64,000 bases of DNA, from positions 363,096-427,095 of the forward strand of contig NW_019091432.1 of NCBI RefSeq assembly GCF_001949145.1, read 5' to 3'. The notes under the pieces were generated by a model, which saw nothing but the letters and a program-made list of their open reading frames with translations, had not been told where the DNA came from and did not search any database. Both the position numbers and the translations under genes were made by a program. Below are positions 1 through 11,390 of this stretch, one piece after another; the first letter of the stretch is position 1, and each line of letters opens with the position of its first letter. The stretch comes from Acanthaster planci. Taxonomy: Eukaryota; Echinodermata; Asteroidea; Valvatida; Acanthasteridae.

Positions 1-467
1 GACAAACTCCAATTCTATCATAAAACCCAACAGGAAGTGTGGGTTTTTCCACACCCATAAAAAATAGAGCACACTCAATGCATGATAGAAGCTGGTAAAA
101 GTTTGATGCTCTTGGGGTTGTACCTTATTTGTATCCCACTCACCTTTTCTCTTCACACTTATTTAATGCCTAACACGGTGAATACTGTATGAAAGTACAG
201 GTCACAAGCAGTAATTCACAAGTAGTAATATCCATCAACGAAACACCTGTCCAAAAGCATGTGCATGGTATCTTTATACCAAACCCAATCAGACTGTTTG
301 GTTTTTGTCTGAGTGTTCCTCTGATCTCATTGGATATGTGGACCATTCCACCCGCATGATGTTGTCCAGCTGAGCCATTCTAATTTCCACTCTTGGAGAG
401 AATTACAGAAGACCCTTGATCCAAGTCCTTGCGACCCAGTCATCCATCTGCAGACTCTTTAAGGCCT

Positions 468-635
468 GGGCCCTATTTCACAAAGCTGCTTGACAGTCAG
501 CAGAAAAGTCCTGCTTACTATAGCAGAAGATTTTACTTACCATAAGCACTATTTGGCTGTGTCTACTGCTTACGGTCTCCATGACATACATGGAGCCTCT
601 GTTAGCATAAAAATGTGCTTAGCAGGCTCCTTACC
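468..635. mobile_element. MITE fragment, one end GGGCCCTATTTCACAAAGC
   Basis: The sequence begins GGGCCCTATTTCACAAAGCTGC and continues with repeated 'tgcttacc / agcag / gtgcttagcag' words. I remember this terminal motif from dispersed MITEs of echinoderm genomes. The expected opposite inverted repeat is missing, so this is a truncated copy ending just before the 669 exon. A diverged relative with similar words may lie at about 46015-46150. Confidence 0.45.
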
Positions 636-668
636 TTGGTCACTTTCCCCCCGTGCCCTGCTTTCCAG

Positions 669-847
669 GGTGTCTTGGGCATGAAGGCAGACAAGATTAT
701 CCGCACACTGCTGGAGATGTTGGAGTTGGACTCCTGCGACTATGTCCGCCTCCAGATCATCCGGACCTTCGCCAGCCTGGGCCTGACCAACATCAAGATC
801 ATGAGGGCACTGAAGGAGAGGGTACGATCCGAAGGGCCACTGGCAAG
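669..847 (+). CDS. Internal exon, HEAT repeat
   Basis: The acceptor is CTGCTTTCCAG and the exon starts in phase 0 (Gly-Val-Leu-Gly-Met). The donor is GGCAAG|GTACAG, leaving two bases of a split codon. A competing donor at 822 (GAGAGG|GTACGA) is disfavoured because only the 847 end joins in frame to the 1828 exon with a sensible helix. Confidence 0.72.
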
Positions 848-1930
848 GTACAGATAATCAGAAGTAGACATCATTATTGATATCGGGTGTATGATGTAAT
901 CGAAGCCAGTGGTACACCCAAGGTGGCAGCTTGGGGGGCACGAGCCGGTCAGAGGTTTTCACTTTTGGGGTTTTTCGATTTCTGAGTAATAAAGATACAA
1001 TTAAACAGCCACATCTTATAGCCACACATCATAGTACTTTGTGGCACAACCGGGAGTTGGGGTAGCGGCCTTGAGAGTCCTGAGCTATTTCGGGGGGTGA
1101 ATTCCAGTCCAAGCCCCCCTCCAACGACAAACCCTGGGTTACACACTGATCCAACAGAATTAAGTTGGATCACCAAATCCAGTTTTTCTTGTTCAGCATC
1201 AAAATTTCCAACTAAGTCTGCTCAAAGTTCGGAAGTGTTTCAACTCTGTGGTGATGAGACCACCATATGCAATTACATGCGAGCACAATACTACCAGGTA
1301 CTGTGCACTGGTAAACACCTATGGTTTCCCATGCTCCTGAGTGATAGGGAACCACCAAAATTGATATCAAAAAGGACATTGTGATTGTTCCTTGTTCTTT
1401 AGTGATTTCATGTTCCAGTCAATCTGGCTGCTTCGTCCAATAACGGCACACTGATTTAATTTTAGTACTTGGAAATCCAATATAAATGACAATACTGGAT
1501 ATTCCTTTATGAGCCTTGTTTCCAGTCATTGAAGCAAATATGTAAATTATAAAATGCGGCATAGGCAATACTTAGTTAATATGAGAAGAGTACAGTAGTT
1601 CTTAAATGATGAACTGCTTATTCATATATATAAACATACTGCACCTCGATTGAGCAGTTTGCACTTCCCTAAGATTGTTCCCTTTCCATCATGTTACCCT
1701 TCCCCTTTCAGTCCAGTGGGATCGACTGCCCACTAAGGCAGTCGAACATGGCGGAGATATCTCCCCAACTTGCTGTTCATGATGATTTGGATGTTGAGGA
1801 GTGTGCTGTTCTTGTTGTTTTTTGCAGGGAGGCTGCCAAATCGCTACAAATCTTGAATGACCAGAGATCATCTCAGGGCCCCAGGAGTGCCACCCGCACT
1901 CCTGACCGATTGAGGAGCTCTTCAAAGTGA
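669..1930 (+). CDS. 3' end of a HEAT-repeat protein gene (last two coding exons)
   Basis: Two exons join to give the C-terminus of a protein whose earlier exons lie left of the window. Exon 669-847 encodes a helical HEAT-type repeat (KIIRTLLEMLELDS..YVRLQIIRTFASLGL). It ends in GPLA plus two bases of a split codon. The next exon begins at 1828 after the acceptor TTTTTTGCAG, supplies the third base (AGG, Arg) and continues EAAKSLQIL to a stop at 1928-1930. The join is in frame and gives a continuous helix (EGPLAREAAKSL) followed by a basic, serine-rich tail, as expected of a true terminus. HEAT repeats are scaffolds for protein binding; the partner is unknown. The repeat resembles HEATR4-type proteins in my judgement, but that assignment is tentative. 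Confidence 0.72.
1828..1930 (+). CDS. Terminal coding exon of the HEAT-repeat protein
   Basis: A long pyrimidine tract ending TTTTTTGCAG precedes the exon. One base completes the split Arg codon, then 33 codons follow to TGA. The tail is rich in Arg and Ser, low in complexity and probably disordered. The same frame stays open upstream to 1691, but that part is intron. Confidence 0.65.
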
Positions 1931-1959
1931 TCTCATGTATCTGAGAATTTGCGATGGCA

Positions 1960-2236
1960 ACCCATGTAGCCTGGCGGTTAGGGTTTGTGACTCACAAACA
2001 TAGGGTTGGAGGTTCAAATCCAGCTGTAGGTCACGCGTTGTGACCTTGGGCAAGTCACCTTACTCCCACTTGCCTCTCTCCGCCAAAGAGTATAAGTGGG
2101 TGCCTGTGAGGGTAGAGACGGCTGCGTTTGATTTACCGTTGGCGTAAAAAGTGACTACATTTAGCTGTATGCTCCCCAGGGAGCTGATGTTTCAAATATG
2201 ATTTTGGCACGGTGAGCAGGGATGATTATAATTAGG
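1960..2236 (+). mobile_element. tRNA-derived SINE, copy 1
   Basis: A pol III A box (TAGCCTGGCGG, 1967-1977) lies 34 bp before a B box (GGTTCAAATCC, 2011-2021), as in tRNA genes. A body follows with 'cttgggcaagtcacctta' and 'agagtataagtgggtgcc', then the tail word CTCCCCAGGGAGCTGA at 2172. The body recurs at 51.6 kb and the tail word at 59.0 kb. The insert sits in the presumed 3' UTR of the HEAT-repeat gene. Confidence 0.7.
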
Positions 2237-2299
2237 ACAACAGCCGGGGAACCAAAGTCAGAACCAAAGTTAGAACCAAAGGAAGATCAGCATGATGAT

Positions 2300-2450
2300 C
2301 GGTTCATACTTCAGGCAAAAGCGAAGCAAATTTGGCGTCACGAAACATTTGCAGCAAATTTCACTCGAGTTGAAATGTGTCGAGCAGATACTTGATTTGA
2401 TGTCAAATATTGAGCTCGTGCTCACGCCAAAAGCAAGCCAGCCTTATGGC
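2300..2450. repeat. Dispersed 'GGTTCATACTTCAGGCGAA' family, copy A
   Basis: The copy starts GGTTCATACTTCAGGC and carries a degenerate series of 'gcgaa / cgtcacgaa / ttgaaatgtg' words. The same layout is seen near 13.2, 13.8, 30.6 and 48.3 kb. It has no coding potential. Confidence 0.6.
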
Positions 2451-2890
2451 TATGGCAGACTGAGAATTAGGAGACTAAAAGTATTCTGGTATTACTGATA
2501 TTTGACAGGAGTTAAAGGTGAAGTGGAGGGCGGGGCACAACATTACCTGCAGGGGGACTGTTCATGATACAGATGTACATCTTTTGTTGCACGCTTACCT
2601 GCCATAACCTGGCATAGAAAAGTTTTGTTTGTTCTCAATTTTACAGTTTGAACATTTGAAAATGAATCCAAAATACACACTTCTGGGGGGTCTCTCTCTG
2701 CCAAAAATGTGTGTGGGGGATCAAATGGCCCATTTCCCACAGTCAAAAGGGGGGAGATATCTTGAACACCCCCCTGCCCACTCACACCCATGATTGCATT
2801 TCAAGCAAACTTAGAAAAACAGGTTGGAAACAAGTGGAAAGTCTGGAATGCCGGTTATATATAGTCAGCAGACTTTATTATCAGCCTTAA

Positions 2891-2896
2891 AATAAA
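2891..2896 (+). terminator. Candidate polyadenylation signal of the HEAT-repeat gene
   Basis: This is the first AATAAA on the + strand after the stop at 1930 that I could find. It would give a 3' UTR of about 0.96 kb that includes a SINE. It lies in an AT-rich tract, so it may be coincidental. Confidence 0.3.
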
Positions 2897-3646
2897 TATT
2901 TGTATATTTTATACAGTGAAAAAATTATCTGTGATCACTGCAACTTACATTGAACCAAAAATAGCTTGTTGGAAATGAATTTTTGCTCAAATACAGTGTT
3001 TGTTTTTATACATTTTGTATGTACAGGTTTTATGACATTTATCCACTGTTTTTAACAAAAGATATTTTAAGTCTGATGTAAAATAAGATCACCCAAATAT
3101 TTTGGTCGACAGGAGCCTATTTCCTTGGTCATATTTACACAACTAAGTGTGTTTTTTAGAATCAGAGGCAATCGGTGAATCGTGCTGAACTTGTGGAACA
3201 GGATTTAAAACTTTAAAGTGATTCTTGATTACATATATACGAGACAGTATTTCTGATCCATCAAATAAACCGTTTATTTTTAAAAGTTTTATACACTCGG
3301 AAGAAAGGTTTAATATCTGTCGTTTCTTTTATTCCTCGATGTCTCTAGGGCTTCATCTTACACTTGCACATCTCTGTAATACTAGATATAAATGCATTAC
3401 ATCTATCTCGCATTTTCGTTGACTCTTGAGTTTTCAAGGGGAAGGACCGGAACAGTATTTTGTGAAGGAACGCAGTTTACCTTTGTCTGAAGCAGATTTC
3501 CAGGCCCAAGAGTTTTGCTGGCAATTTCCTGACTTTAAATGTTTTGCTATCATCTTTATTGGTAACAAACCCTCGTGAAAGTAAATCGTTTGTGGATTCC
3601 TTGGCTTTACTTGAGTCCTTCAGTCGTGAAATTCCAAATTCCAATA

Positions 3647-3921
3647 GACCGATTGCGCCCGCTAAGTCACGTGACCTATGGTCGGTATTAAATATCATCA
3701 AACACGTCCACCAAAAGCAAAGTGTTTCATAAGTATCATTAACCAGAAATAAAGCCGACGGTATTCAGTAGGTACCGTACTCAGACTACTGATGTGCTGG
3801 GTTCCATACTGTAAAGTGGTGCTATTTGTAAATTGGCATTATTGTTTAAACAACACTCGAAACACACGTCATGGGTTGATACCCACTTATAGGTCACGTG
3901 ATTTAGCGGGAGCGATCGGTC
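3647..3921. repeat. Inverted repeat with CACGTG in each arm
   Basis: The arm at 3647-3679 (gattgcgcccgctaagtcac, then gtgacctat) is the reverse complement, with few mismatches, of 3889-3921 (ataggtcacgtgatttagcg, then ggagcgatcggtc). Weaker symmetry continues inward over about 30 bp. Each arm has a perfect E-box CACGTG. Foldback element or MITE is the likely explanation; no target-site duplication was identified. Confidence 0.55.
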
Positions 3922-4037
3922 AATTCTATTCAATGTCTTGTGCTTTTCACGTTCCAAACATTGTGTTCTCTCGATAGAATAATTCCAATCCCCTTGTTGG
4001 AGCGTCCCAGACAACTCGACCAGCTGTAGTTGTTTAC

Positions 4038-4862
4038 CTCGTCTCGAGAGTTTGTTTTTAAGTCAATGGTTTCACAGGCTTCACTTTGTTCCCTGTTGAC
4101 GTCACTGCCTACATCGGCCCTGATCCCTCCACTTATTTTGGCGCCATCGGTTGCAATAGCAGAAACCTTTTTTGCCGCCAACTGACAAATATCGTCCGAT
4201 CTGCCTATTGATGTTTCGCGCCTTGCCTCATCCGATTGACAGTTGGTGGAGTTGATGCTGACCCCAACGTGTGGCGGATCGTTAGATGCCGGAGTTATTT
4301 TCTCACTGATACAGCCGAAGGCGGGCTTGGTGGTCTGAGTTACTCCCCCAAGCTCCGAGAGATGACTGTCTGTATAATCCGATCTTTTCGGCTCCTGATG
4401 GGAATCCCTTCGGACGAAGGGTGGAATTACCGCTGAGATGTTGCCCCCGGGGGGAGGCGAAGTCAAGGCATTGACGTCATGGTTGGCGAAGGGAGCGCTG
4501 TCGTACCGCCAGCCCAGCTTGAATTTAATTCCTCGAAGGCAGTCCAGCTGCCGCGGGGCCCTGCTCGCGTGTTCACGCTCGCGGTCTTCCGATTTCTGCG
4601 TGGTAATCGTGGGCAAGGTGTCGGGTCCTCGCTGTTCTTGATTAACGGCGCTATACCTGTCAGGTGCAGTGGGCGAAAGACGGCATAACGGGGCGACTAG
4701 TGCATCCTCAAGGCCAGATGGCGACTGCGTTGATGAGCTAGAATGATGCGATTTATTTCTCATCCGATTCTTCTTGGTGGCGTAACAGCTTTTACCATCC
4801 TGGAGGAAAAGTAAAAACTTGAGAGTGAAAAACCAAACAAAAGCAAAAAAAGTTGTGACCAT
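4038..4862 (-). CDS. Unknown reading frame, possible first or internal exon
   Basis: This minus-strand frame is unusually long for the region. It can be read two ways. The ATG at 4862 has a good context (ACAATGG) and gives a hydrophobic leader (MVTTFFAFVWFFTLKFLLFL) like a signal peptide or membrane anchor. Alternatively, an internal exon starts at 4799 after the acceptor TTTTTACTTTTCCTCCAG, in phase 0 at Asp-Gly-Lys-Ser-Cys. A strong donor GAG|GTAAAC closes it at 4038, also in phase 0, giving 254 codons from 4799. The product is hydrophilic, rich in Ser, Asp, Arg and Pro and probably disordered, and no family was recognised. Local GC is higher than in the flanks. The frame continues open to 3930 if unspliced. 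Confidence 0.35.
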
Positions 4863-7800
4863 TGTGCAAACAGTTACAAAACCATAGTGATCATAGCAAT
4901 GTTTTTTTTTTACAAAGCTATCAACTTGAGATCAATGGAAAAAAGTTATAGCCAGGGTGCCGTTTTCACTTTAATGATCAGCTTCAGCATGGTTAAGTGC
5001 GGGCCACTATTTTAAATCCGATATTAAATCGTTAAGTCTCTAAAATCTATAACGCATTGCGCATGAGCATTTTAATTGAGGTTATTTATGTTCATTGGAC
5101 CAAAGTGTACATGGGAAAAAGGTTTTGAAGTGGTCGATATTGCGTTCGCAGATACCGCAGTAGAAAAAATCCATGTCGAGAACGATTAAGGGGGCACGTC
5201 ACGAGAAACAAAGACGTCACGAAGTACGTCTTGGCTGATCGTATTATTGCCAAGTATGGATAAACAAATTCGATTTACTGTGAAGCCCTCACTACAGGTA
5301 TTTGATTACCTGCTTGGCAAGAGTGTCCATGATGATTAGTTCTCGTTTCAAGATTGCTCGCGTCAATGGTACATGTACACGTGTATAAACTTTAATAAGA
5401 TCTTATTTTTTTACGGTATGGTTGTTGCGACATTTGAGTTAGTTGGTCACGGTGTAAAATAGTCCCCGGGCAGAAATAATGTTGAATGTTGTTTTATGGA
5501 TGTTAGAAAGGAATGGAGTGAAATCAAACAGACTTTGAGTGTGATGCGACCTTTGCCTTAAGTTGAGGGCAAAACATGACAACTATAGTGGGCTAAACAC
5601 AAGTAGATATAAATTCATTGCGAATAAAGGTGGGTATGACGTACAGTATACTATTTAGGGAAAAAAACCCCATTTTTTACGTGTTGGTAATTCATGACTT
5701 CTGTTTTGTGAGTAACGATACCGAAAATATTTTTTAATACCGAAAATAATCTCCAAAATAATGCGCATTTTTTTTTTTTAAATCGCGTGTTCGATCGTTA
5801 TCTTAAAGCATACACTCAGGGTTTCCTTGAAATGCTACTTGCTGTTATCTGGAATACATTTGCTCTTTCCACTGGTCGTTCGCCCAAGGCAGTTGAAACA
5901 ATACGCAATTAATATGTTTACTTCGTTACAGATAACCCCAAAGTATTTACGTCTTGGTTGAATAAACAATGTCCGTTCTAATTTTAGACTACCGTGCTGG
6001 CTGTATAATAGCCGAAGGTAATGGTACATGAGCAACCAATATTGTTAAGTTAATTGAAACATGCCAAACGAATACAAATTCGAATGCAATTTACAGACAT
6101 CGCTCGAGAATTCTAACTTGTGCACTCAAGGTATATTACAGTGTGTTTGCTGGTCGCAGTCACGAACCATCGATTGATTCTTGAATGAAATCGCCAATTA
6201 GGAGGTCAATTTGATTAACTGACTGACTAAGTAGGCGCGAAAACGATCGCCCGAGAGCACAACAAGGTCACGGACCCAGCAGCTGACGCGCTCGGGCGCC
6301 ATCAGGATGAAGCCCCAACTGTGGATCTCCCATAATGGCGCACAGTGTTGGCCTATATAGAGCTACATGATTAATCCTTAAAATTGAAGAGGTCCGCCCA
6401 CGATATGTATAGATATAAATACATGCATGGACCGCAGTTTGCTCAGAGATGACATCGTCAACAATTATTTTTTATTAATGGAGAATCTTCCTCGTCGATT
6501 TAACATAACCATAATGTTGGCTAATTCGATTGCGTGTTTATTTGTTTGTTTGTTGCTGTATTGACTTTAAACTCCTAGTTAACTAAATATCTCCATTTCT
6601 ATTGACGTGATATTTTTGACACTGATATTCAAGTCCGTTCCCTAACGATTCCCATGTTGTAACATGACATTCACATATCTAAAATACTACAATAAAACCG
6701 CAGATGGGCGTGATTTCACCGTAATCCATTCTAAAAAAATTCGAGAAACAGATCACAAGAATTTTAACATCAGCGAAAAGAACATCGGCCAGAAGGAATG
6801 TTGGAATATCTATGTGGGCGAATAATTTACATTCTTCAACGGCTTCTGTTAACCTCCAATATAGTTTATGCCTATGTGTATATGCAGTCTCTGCCAGCAA
6901 AAAAACTAAGTAAAAAAAAGATATAAAAGCAGATGTTCAGGTCATTACTATGGTATTTGATGACTTCCTGGCATAAATCAATAAATCGTTTTAAAGCAGT
7001 TTGAACGACGAAAATGTTTCGTTGATTTTTTTAAAGGAAAATTGTACATAAGAAAAACTGTATTACACCGACAAGCTAATAAAATGTACCATTTTTGTAT
7101 CAACAGTCAGTATAACAGTGGTGTTTGTTTGGTTATTTCCATATGGCGGAAACCTGCGGAGTGGAACCGTTTCTCGGCCAACATTGCGCGGTTTTGTACA
7201 TTGGGTTAGCTACTGCAGAAGCGTGTATCAGTTCCGTTAAATATTAAACGCGGGTGGAATGGACTATAGGTTTTAATGTACCAATACACGCATGAGAGTG
7301 TGTAGGAGTAATGAACATTTATCTAGCATATCGCTTGCATGGGACTCGTAATTGAAGGGGGTACTAGCTTGCATTAGTCGCACAAGTGACGACTCTCAAG
7401 TGGCAGATATCCCCATAATTTAGAGAGTTCCAAGAAAATTCTATTCACAGTTTTCGAGAAAGTGATCCGCTGAAAGAGGCATATTTATTTTGATGCGTGC
7501 ATCTATACAACATTTCCTGACAAAAAATAATTGGTTTGGATTAAGATTTGTTTTGGTGTTCGCGGGAAATTGAATGAATTATTATTCGTATCCGTTCTTT
7601 TTACATTGATCTTTTCTTGTGCAAAATAAGTATGTAAATATATAGATGAGAAAGGATAGTCATGACTCTTGCCTCTGAGTTTAAAAACTCAGTATTGTTT
7701 TCCAAGATAACGGTTTGAGAGAGATAAAAAAAGACTGCTGCATACCCTTTATGTTAAATCTTCTCTTTTCTGCAAAATCAATGATTGCACTTTTCAGAAA

Positions 7801-8241
7801 CAAACATCCTGCCCTGTGGCTTCCACCTTCATTTTTATTTCCCAGGAGACCCAATCCCTTTAGAGATTTTAAAAAAATAATTGTTTACTTCGGCCCACGT
7901 ACAGCAGTTGGTTTAATCAGAGATAAATTCACGAGACCGATAATTACCTTGAGTATTACGACATGTGGTGGGCGTACGCCCGCTTCTCTGGCCCCGTTGC
8001 AGCTCCCACGGCGGGCGCTCAGTTTGCGCTGCCGGGCTCTGCCGGTAGAATGAAGTTATTAGTGTGAATAGATAACCAGCATTTCTCTGTTTATAAACGG
8101 AAATATGGGCTATTGGTGTAAATAAAAACTGTCAGCCTCCGGGGTGTTTGTGAGAAACATGCACCGAATACCGGATATTAATATTTGATGTGTTTTTCAG
8201 CTGGCGAGAGGATGTCCTTTCGTAATCCTCAGTGCGGGGTC

Positions 8242-8249
8242 TATAAAAG
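8242..8249 (+). promoter_or_regulatory. TATA-box-like sequence
   Basis: TATAAAAG flanked by GC-richer sequence (GGTC on the left, TGGCCAGCGC on the right) is the classic shape of a TATA box. No coding start was found just downstream. The surrounding 8201-8276 also has a good acceptor (tgtgtttttcag) and donor (ttacag|gtgatt), so it may instead lie in a small exon. Confidence 0.22.
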
Positions 8250-8889
8250 TGGCCAGCGCAAGTACCAGCTTCTTACAGGTGATTTTTCTGAGTTCTTAAA
8301 CTTGAATGGAAATCCTCACATGGGGGACGTTAAAATTGTTTTCGTTTCTCTTGAGATATGTGCCGAAACCTTTTGATTTGGAGTGTATATGACTTGCCCC
8401 GTGAGGTTGCTCAAATGGCGAATATTAATGTGAACGTCATGAAATACGACTGTGTTATAAGGAAATTAAAAACTTGGTCAGTGCGGTGAATACTTCAGGA
8501 CGCGCAGCAGGCAGGTTCTGCAGAATGTGAGTGAAGAAAATTACGAAAAGAGAAGACACAGAATCTTGTAAATGATGTCGTGTCGGTCGCACTCAAGTCC
8601 GGTCACAACGCTCTTTCAGAATGAGGAAGGGCGTAGGCCTACCTCTCTTTTCGTTGCTGAAAGAGTTTGATGAGAGTCACATCCAGGATGTTTTCTTCGG
8701 GTTCCCAAGTATTGAATCTTCACAGGAAAGGAATAATTGAAATTGATTAGCACGACTTTAAAATAAGCGGATGTTTTAGTTCCCTTTCTAGTGTGATTTT
8801 TGGTTCTATTTTGACTCGAGAAAATTTCTTGATTAGTTTTAGCAACGACTTTTTGGCCAACACTGACCCATTGTTAATGCCCATGCATC

Positions 8890-9065
8890 CAGTGACCCAA
8901 TTACGAGGGGCACGTCCCCCGACCCCTCCTCTTGCTACCCCCATCCCCCAACACAACCTATGTACAAGACTGCACTTCTTCGGCTTTCGATGCCCCCTGC
9001 AAAAAACAATGTGTGCACCCCCGGGGTGTCCCTCCCTGTAAATTTGACACCTCAAAAGTTGGATT
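8890..9065. repeat. C-rich repeat-like patch
   Basis: The runs 'cacgtcccccgacccctcct' and 'acccccggggtgtccc' give a strand-asymmetric C-rich block like the interior of the hAT-type MITEs at 18987 and 30926. I found no terminal repeats, so it is at best a decayed relative. Confidence 0.25.
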
Positions 9066-9329
9066 TTCGGTACTAGATTTCCCATTTTAGTTTGTTAATA
9101 TTGATGACTTTTCAACTGAGACAGCGTATAAAAAAAAATGGTTCATGGTGTCTGTAAAGATGTTGTTAATAGTGTCAGGATTATACTACGGAAATAAAAC
9201 CTTGAATTTCCTGAAATTTGTAAACACTTACTTGGCAGGCCATCCTTTCCATTTTACAAGGTACTCTAGCCCGCCCTGCAACCAACAACAGAAGTAATGT
9301 ATAATTTGTGATAAATGATTCAAGCGAAG

Positions 9330-9567
9330 AGTACACTCTAAATAGGAAAGGGTGAAATTAGGGACAAGACGTTTAAGAGTGAAAATCACTCTGAATTTAG
9401 ACTGAAAAAGCTGAAATAGCCCCTTCCGGTAGAAGCTCGAATGAAATTTCAGTCTTTTGGAGTGAAAAATTTTCACTCCAATTCGTCTGGTCCTTAATTT
9501 CAATCTGTGGGATTGAACTTTCACTCAAATTGAGTGAATTTTCATTCTTTGGAATTTAGAGAGTATG
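9330..9567. mobile_element. MITE with ACACTCTAAA-type ends
   Basis: The left end is TACACTCTAAATAGGAAAGG and the right end, reverse-complemented, is TACTCTCTAAATTCCAAAGA, an imperfect inverted repeat of about 26 bp. The interior is built from short self-complementary words (GAGTGAAA / TTTCACTC) that can fold back in many registers. No coding sequence. Confidence 0.55.
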
Positions 9568-9732
9568 CCGATATACGACGAACGCACAAACTTCAAATGG
9601 AATCAACTTAAGCGAGAATCATTGATGGCAGTCGCCGTGTGAAAACACTGAGCAAAAGGAAGGGAAAATTATGAATGATCTCATGTAAATTTTAAGCTCC
9701 GTTATCATGTCAGGTTCACCCAAATGGGATTT

Positions 9733-10079
9733 TGAGCATGTAAAGGAGTGAAAAACTCACTCTCAAAAACCATGAGTTCCTTATTAATTCACTTTTAAAA
9801 AGCGAAAACCACTCTAAAAAGAGTAAAAAATCTCTTAAAAGAGTGAAATTTCCACTCTTCCACAGATCGATGATCAACTTGAAAAAGAGTTGTCCTTCAT
9901 ATCGCTTTTATTTTGAGTGATGATCAGTCTTTTGGAGTGGTTTTTATTCTTTAAAGAGTGGTTTTTCACTGATTTGGAATAGAATTATGAGAGACTCACT
10001 CATTCTTTTGGAATGGAATTATAAGTGACTCACTCTCCTTGAGAGTGAGTTCTTCACTTTTGCCTTTAGAGGGTACGCC
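9733..10079. mobile_element. Second ACTCT-rich element, partial
   Basis: The interior is packed with AAAGAGT / ACTCTTT and GAGTGA / TCACTC words in both orientations. The right end, read backwards, is GGGCGTACCCTCTAAAGGC and matches the end motif of the element at 9330. A matching left end was not found, so the copy is truncated or nested with the first one. Confidence 0.45.
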
Positions 10080-11363
10080 CTATTTTGTGTCATGAGCAAC
10101 GAAGAAGGGTGTGGCATTTACTTGTTTTGAGTTTTGGTTCTACGAATGGCTAAGCAATGTCGCAATCCTAATGATGATTCAACCCTTAATCTTTCTCTGT
10201 CGTTTACGAGGAAGGGTACAACAAGATTTTACGGGCCTTCTTTTCCAGATAAAAATAATGATTTCAAGTTGTAAAATCTGGGTAAAAGAACGAAAGCTTA
10301 ATTAATCGGTGAATTGCTATATTAAACGTGGTGAGACGACTTCCTCCATAAAGAATTATGAAATGTCATTATCAGAAATTTATGGGAATTTTAGTTGTTG
10401 ACCGCAGAGTCAACATCGTTTCCATGAAGCAGACTCGACCAATGTTTTAATATGTAATGGCAAACGGGCAAGTGGTTTGGAACGGATGCACGAGGGAGTT
10501 CTACAATCAAGGGAATTATTTCACAATAACGCCTTGTCCTCGTGCTTGTGTAATTCAACAACAAATAAGCTTAGCATGCAATGTCAAAAGTGGGTCATTG
10601 GCCACACACATTCACCATTCCTGCTTAACGAGTACAATTAATTTCAAGCGCTTCCGCTCTGCGTACATAGATATAATTTAGCACTCAAAACCTACCAAAT
10701 GCAAGGGCCTTTATTAGAAGGTTTTAAGATAATGCTTTTTCTTCGTAAGTTGCTCATTACACCATATTACATCACACGAAGAAGGGATGAAAATGGAGGC
10801 TTAAAAAATAAAGAAAACTTTACTTCAAGAGAATAAAGAGAAAGAATTAAAGATGTCTCCAGTGAGATTTTAGATACGACGGTTTGAATATGCATACTTC
10901 CAGTTCTGTTCTCACTTGTCAATATATAAGTATGGATGCTTTGAAAGTTGAATCAATGTAAAGGTTTCGTGCAGACAAAGTGGCCAGTTACAATGTTGAT
11001 CAGTTCTGCAAACAGCAATCAGAAAAGCCCCAGCCATGCCGTACCTTTTTCCGTCGTGTTTTCCTGATGGAGTCCACGATGTACACCGGCCCCATATGGT
11101 TCTGTGAATCCTCAGCTGGGATCGCATCTCCTGTTGCCATCGCTGCGTTGCTTGGTAGTGCAACCTCCATTCCTCTAATTGTTAGTTGCTAATAAATTCC
11201 CCCTCTTGTATTTGTGTTATTATAGTTCTACCGAGTTTCTGCGCAACCAAGAAATATGTTGAGCACTTCACTGCAAGCCCGATTGTTAATAGGCGCACGT
11301 ACGTCTATAAAACTCTCAGTCATCACACTGTCATCTGCGGTATTTCGTAGCGCTCAGCCAAAA

Positions 11364-11390
11364 TGACGTCATTGCATGGATGTGACGTCA
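11364..11390. promoter_or_regulatory. Two perfect CRE sites
   Basis: Two exact copies of the palindrome TGACGTCA lie at 11364-11371 and 11383-11390, 19 bp apart, about two helical turns. TGACGTCA is the CREB/ATF site. The next 200 bp are GC-richer than the surroundings. No gene start was identified nearby, so an enhancer or unannotated promoter is inferred only. Confidence 0.35.

Larger units (their letters stand above)
1931..4037. other. Intergenic stretch between the HEAT-repeat gene and the minus-strand ORF
   Basis: Apart from the SINE at 1960, the repeat copy at 2300 and the inverted repeat at 3647-3921, I see only AT-rich unique sequence, including a mildly C-rich patch at 2690-2790. 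No convincing exon was found. Confidence 0.5.

Noticed and set aside
1691-1827. Alternative exon start at 1709 after CCCCTTTCAG
   Set aside because: Phase does not fit the donor at 847; the 1828 acceptor gives a better join and a continuous helix.
7715-8053. 112-codon + strand frame
   Set aside because: Composition shifts abruptly half-way (AT-rich to GC-rich) and no family or splice signal supports it.
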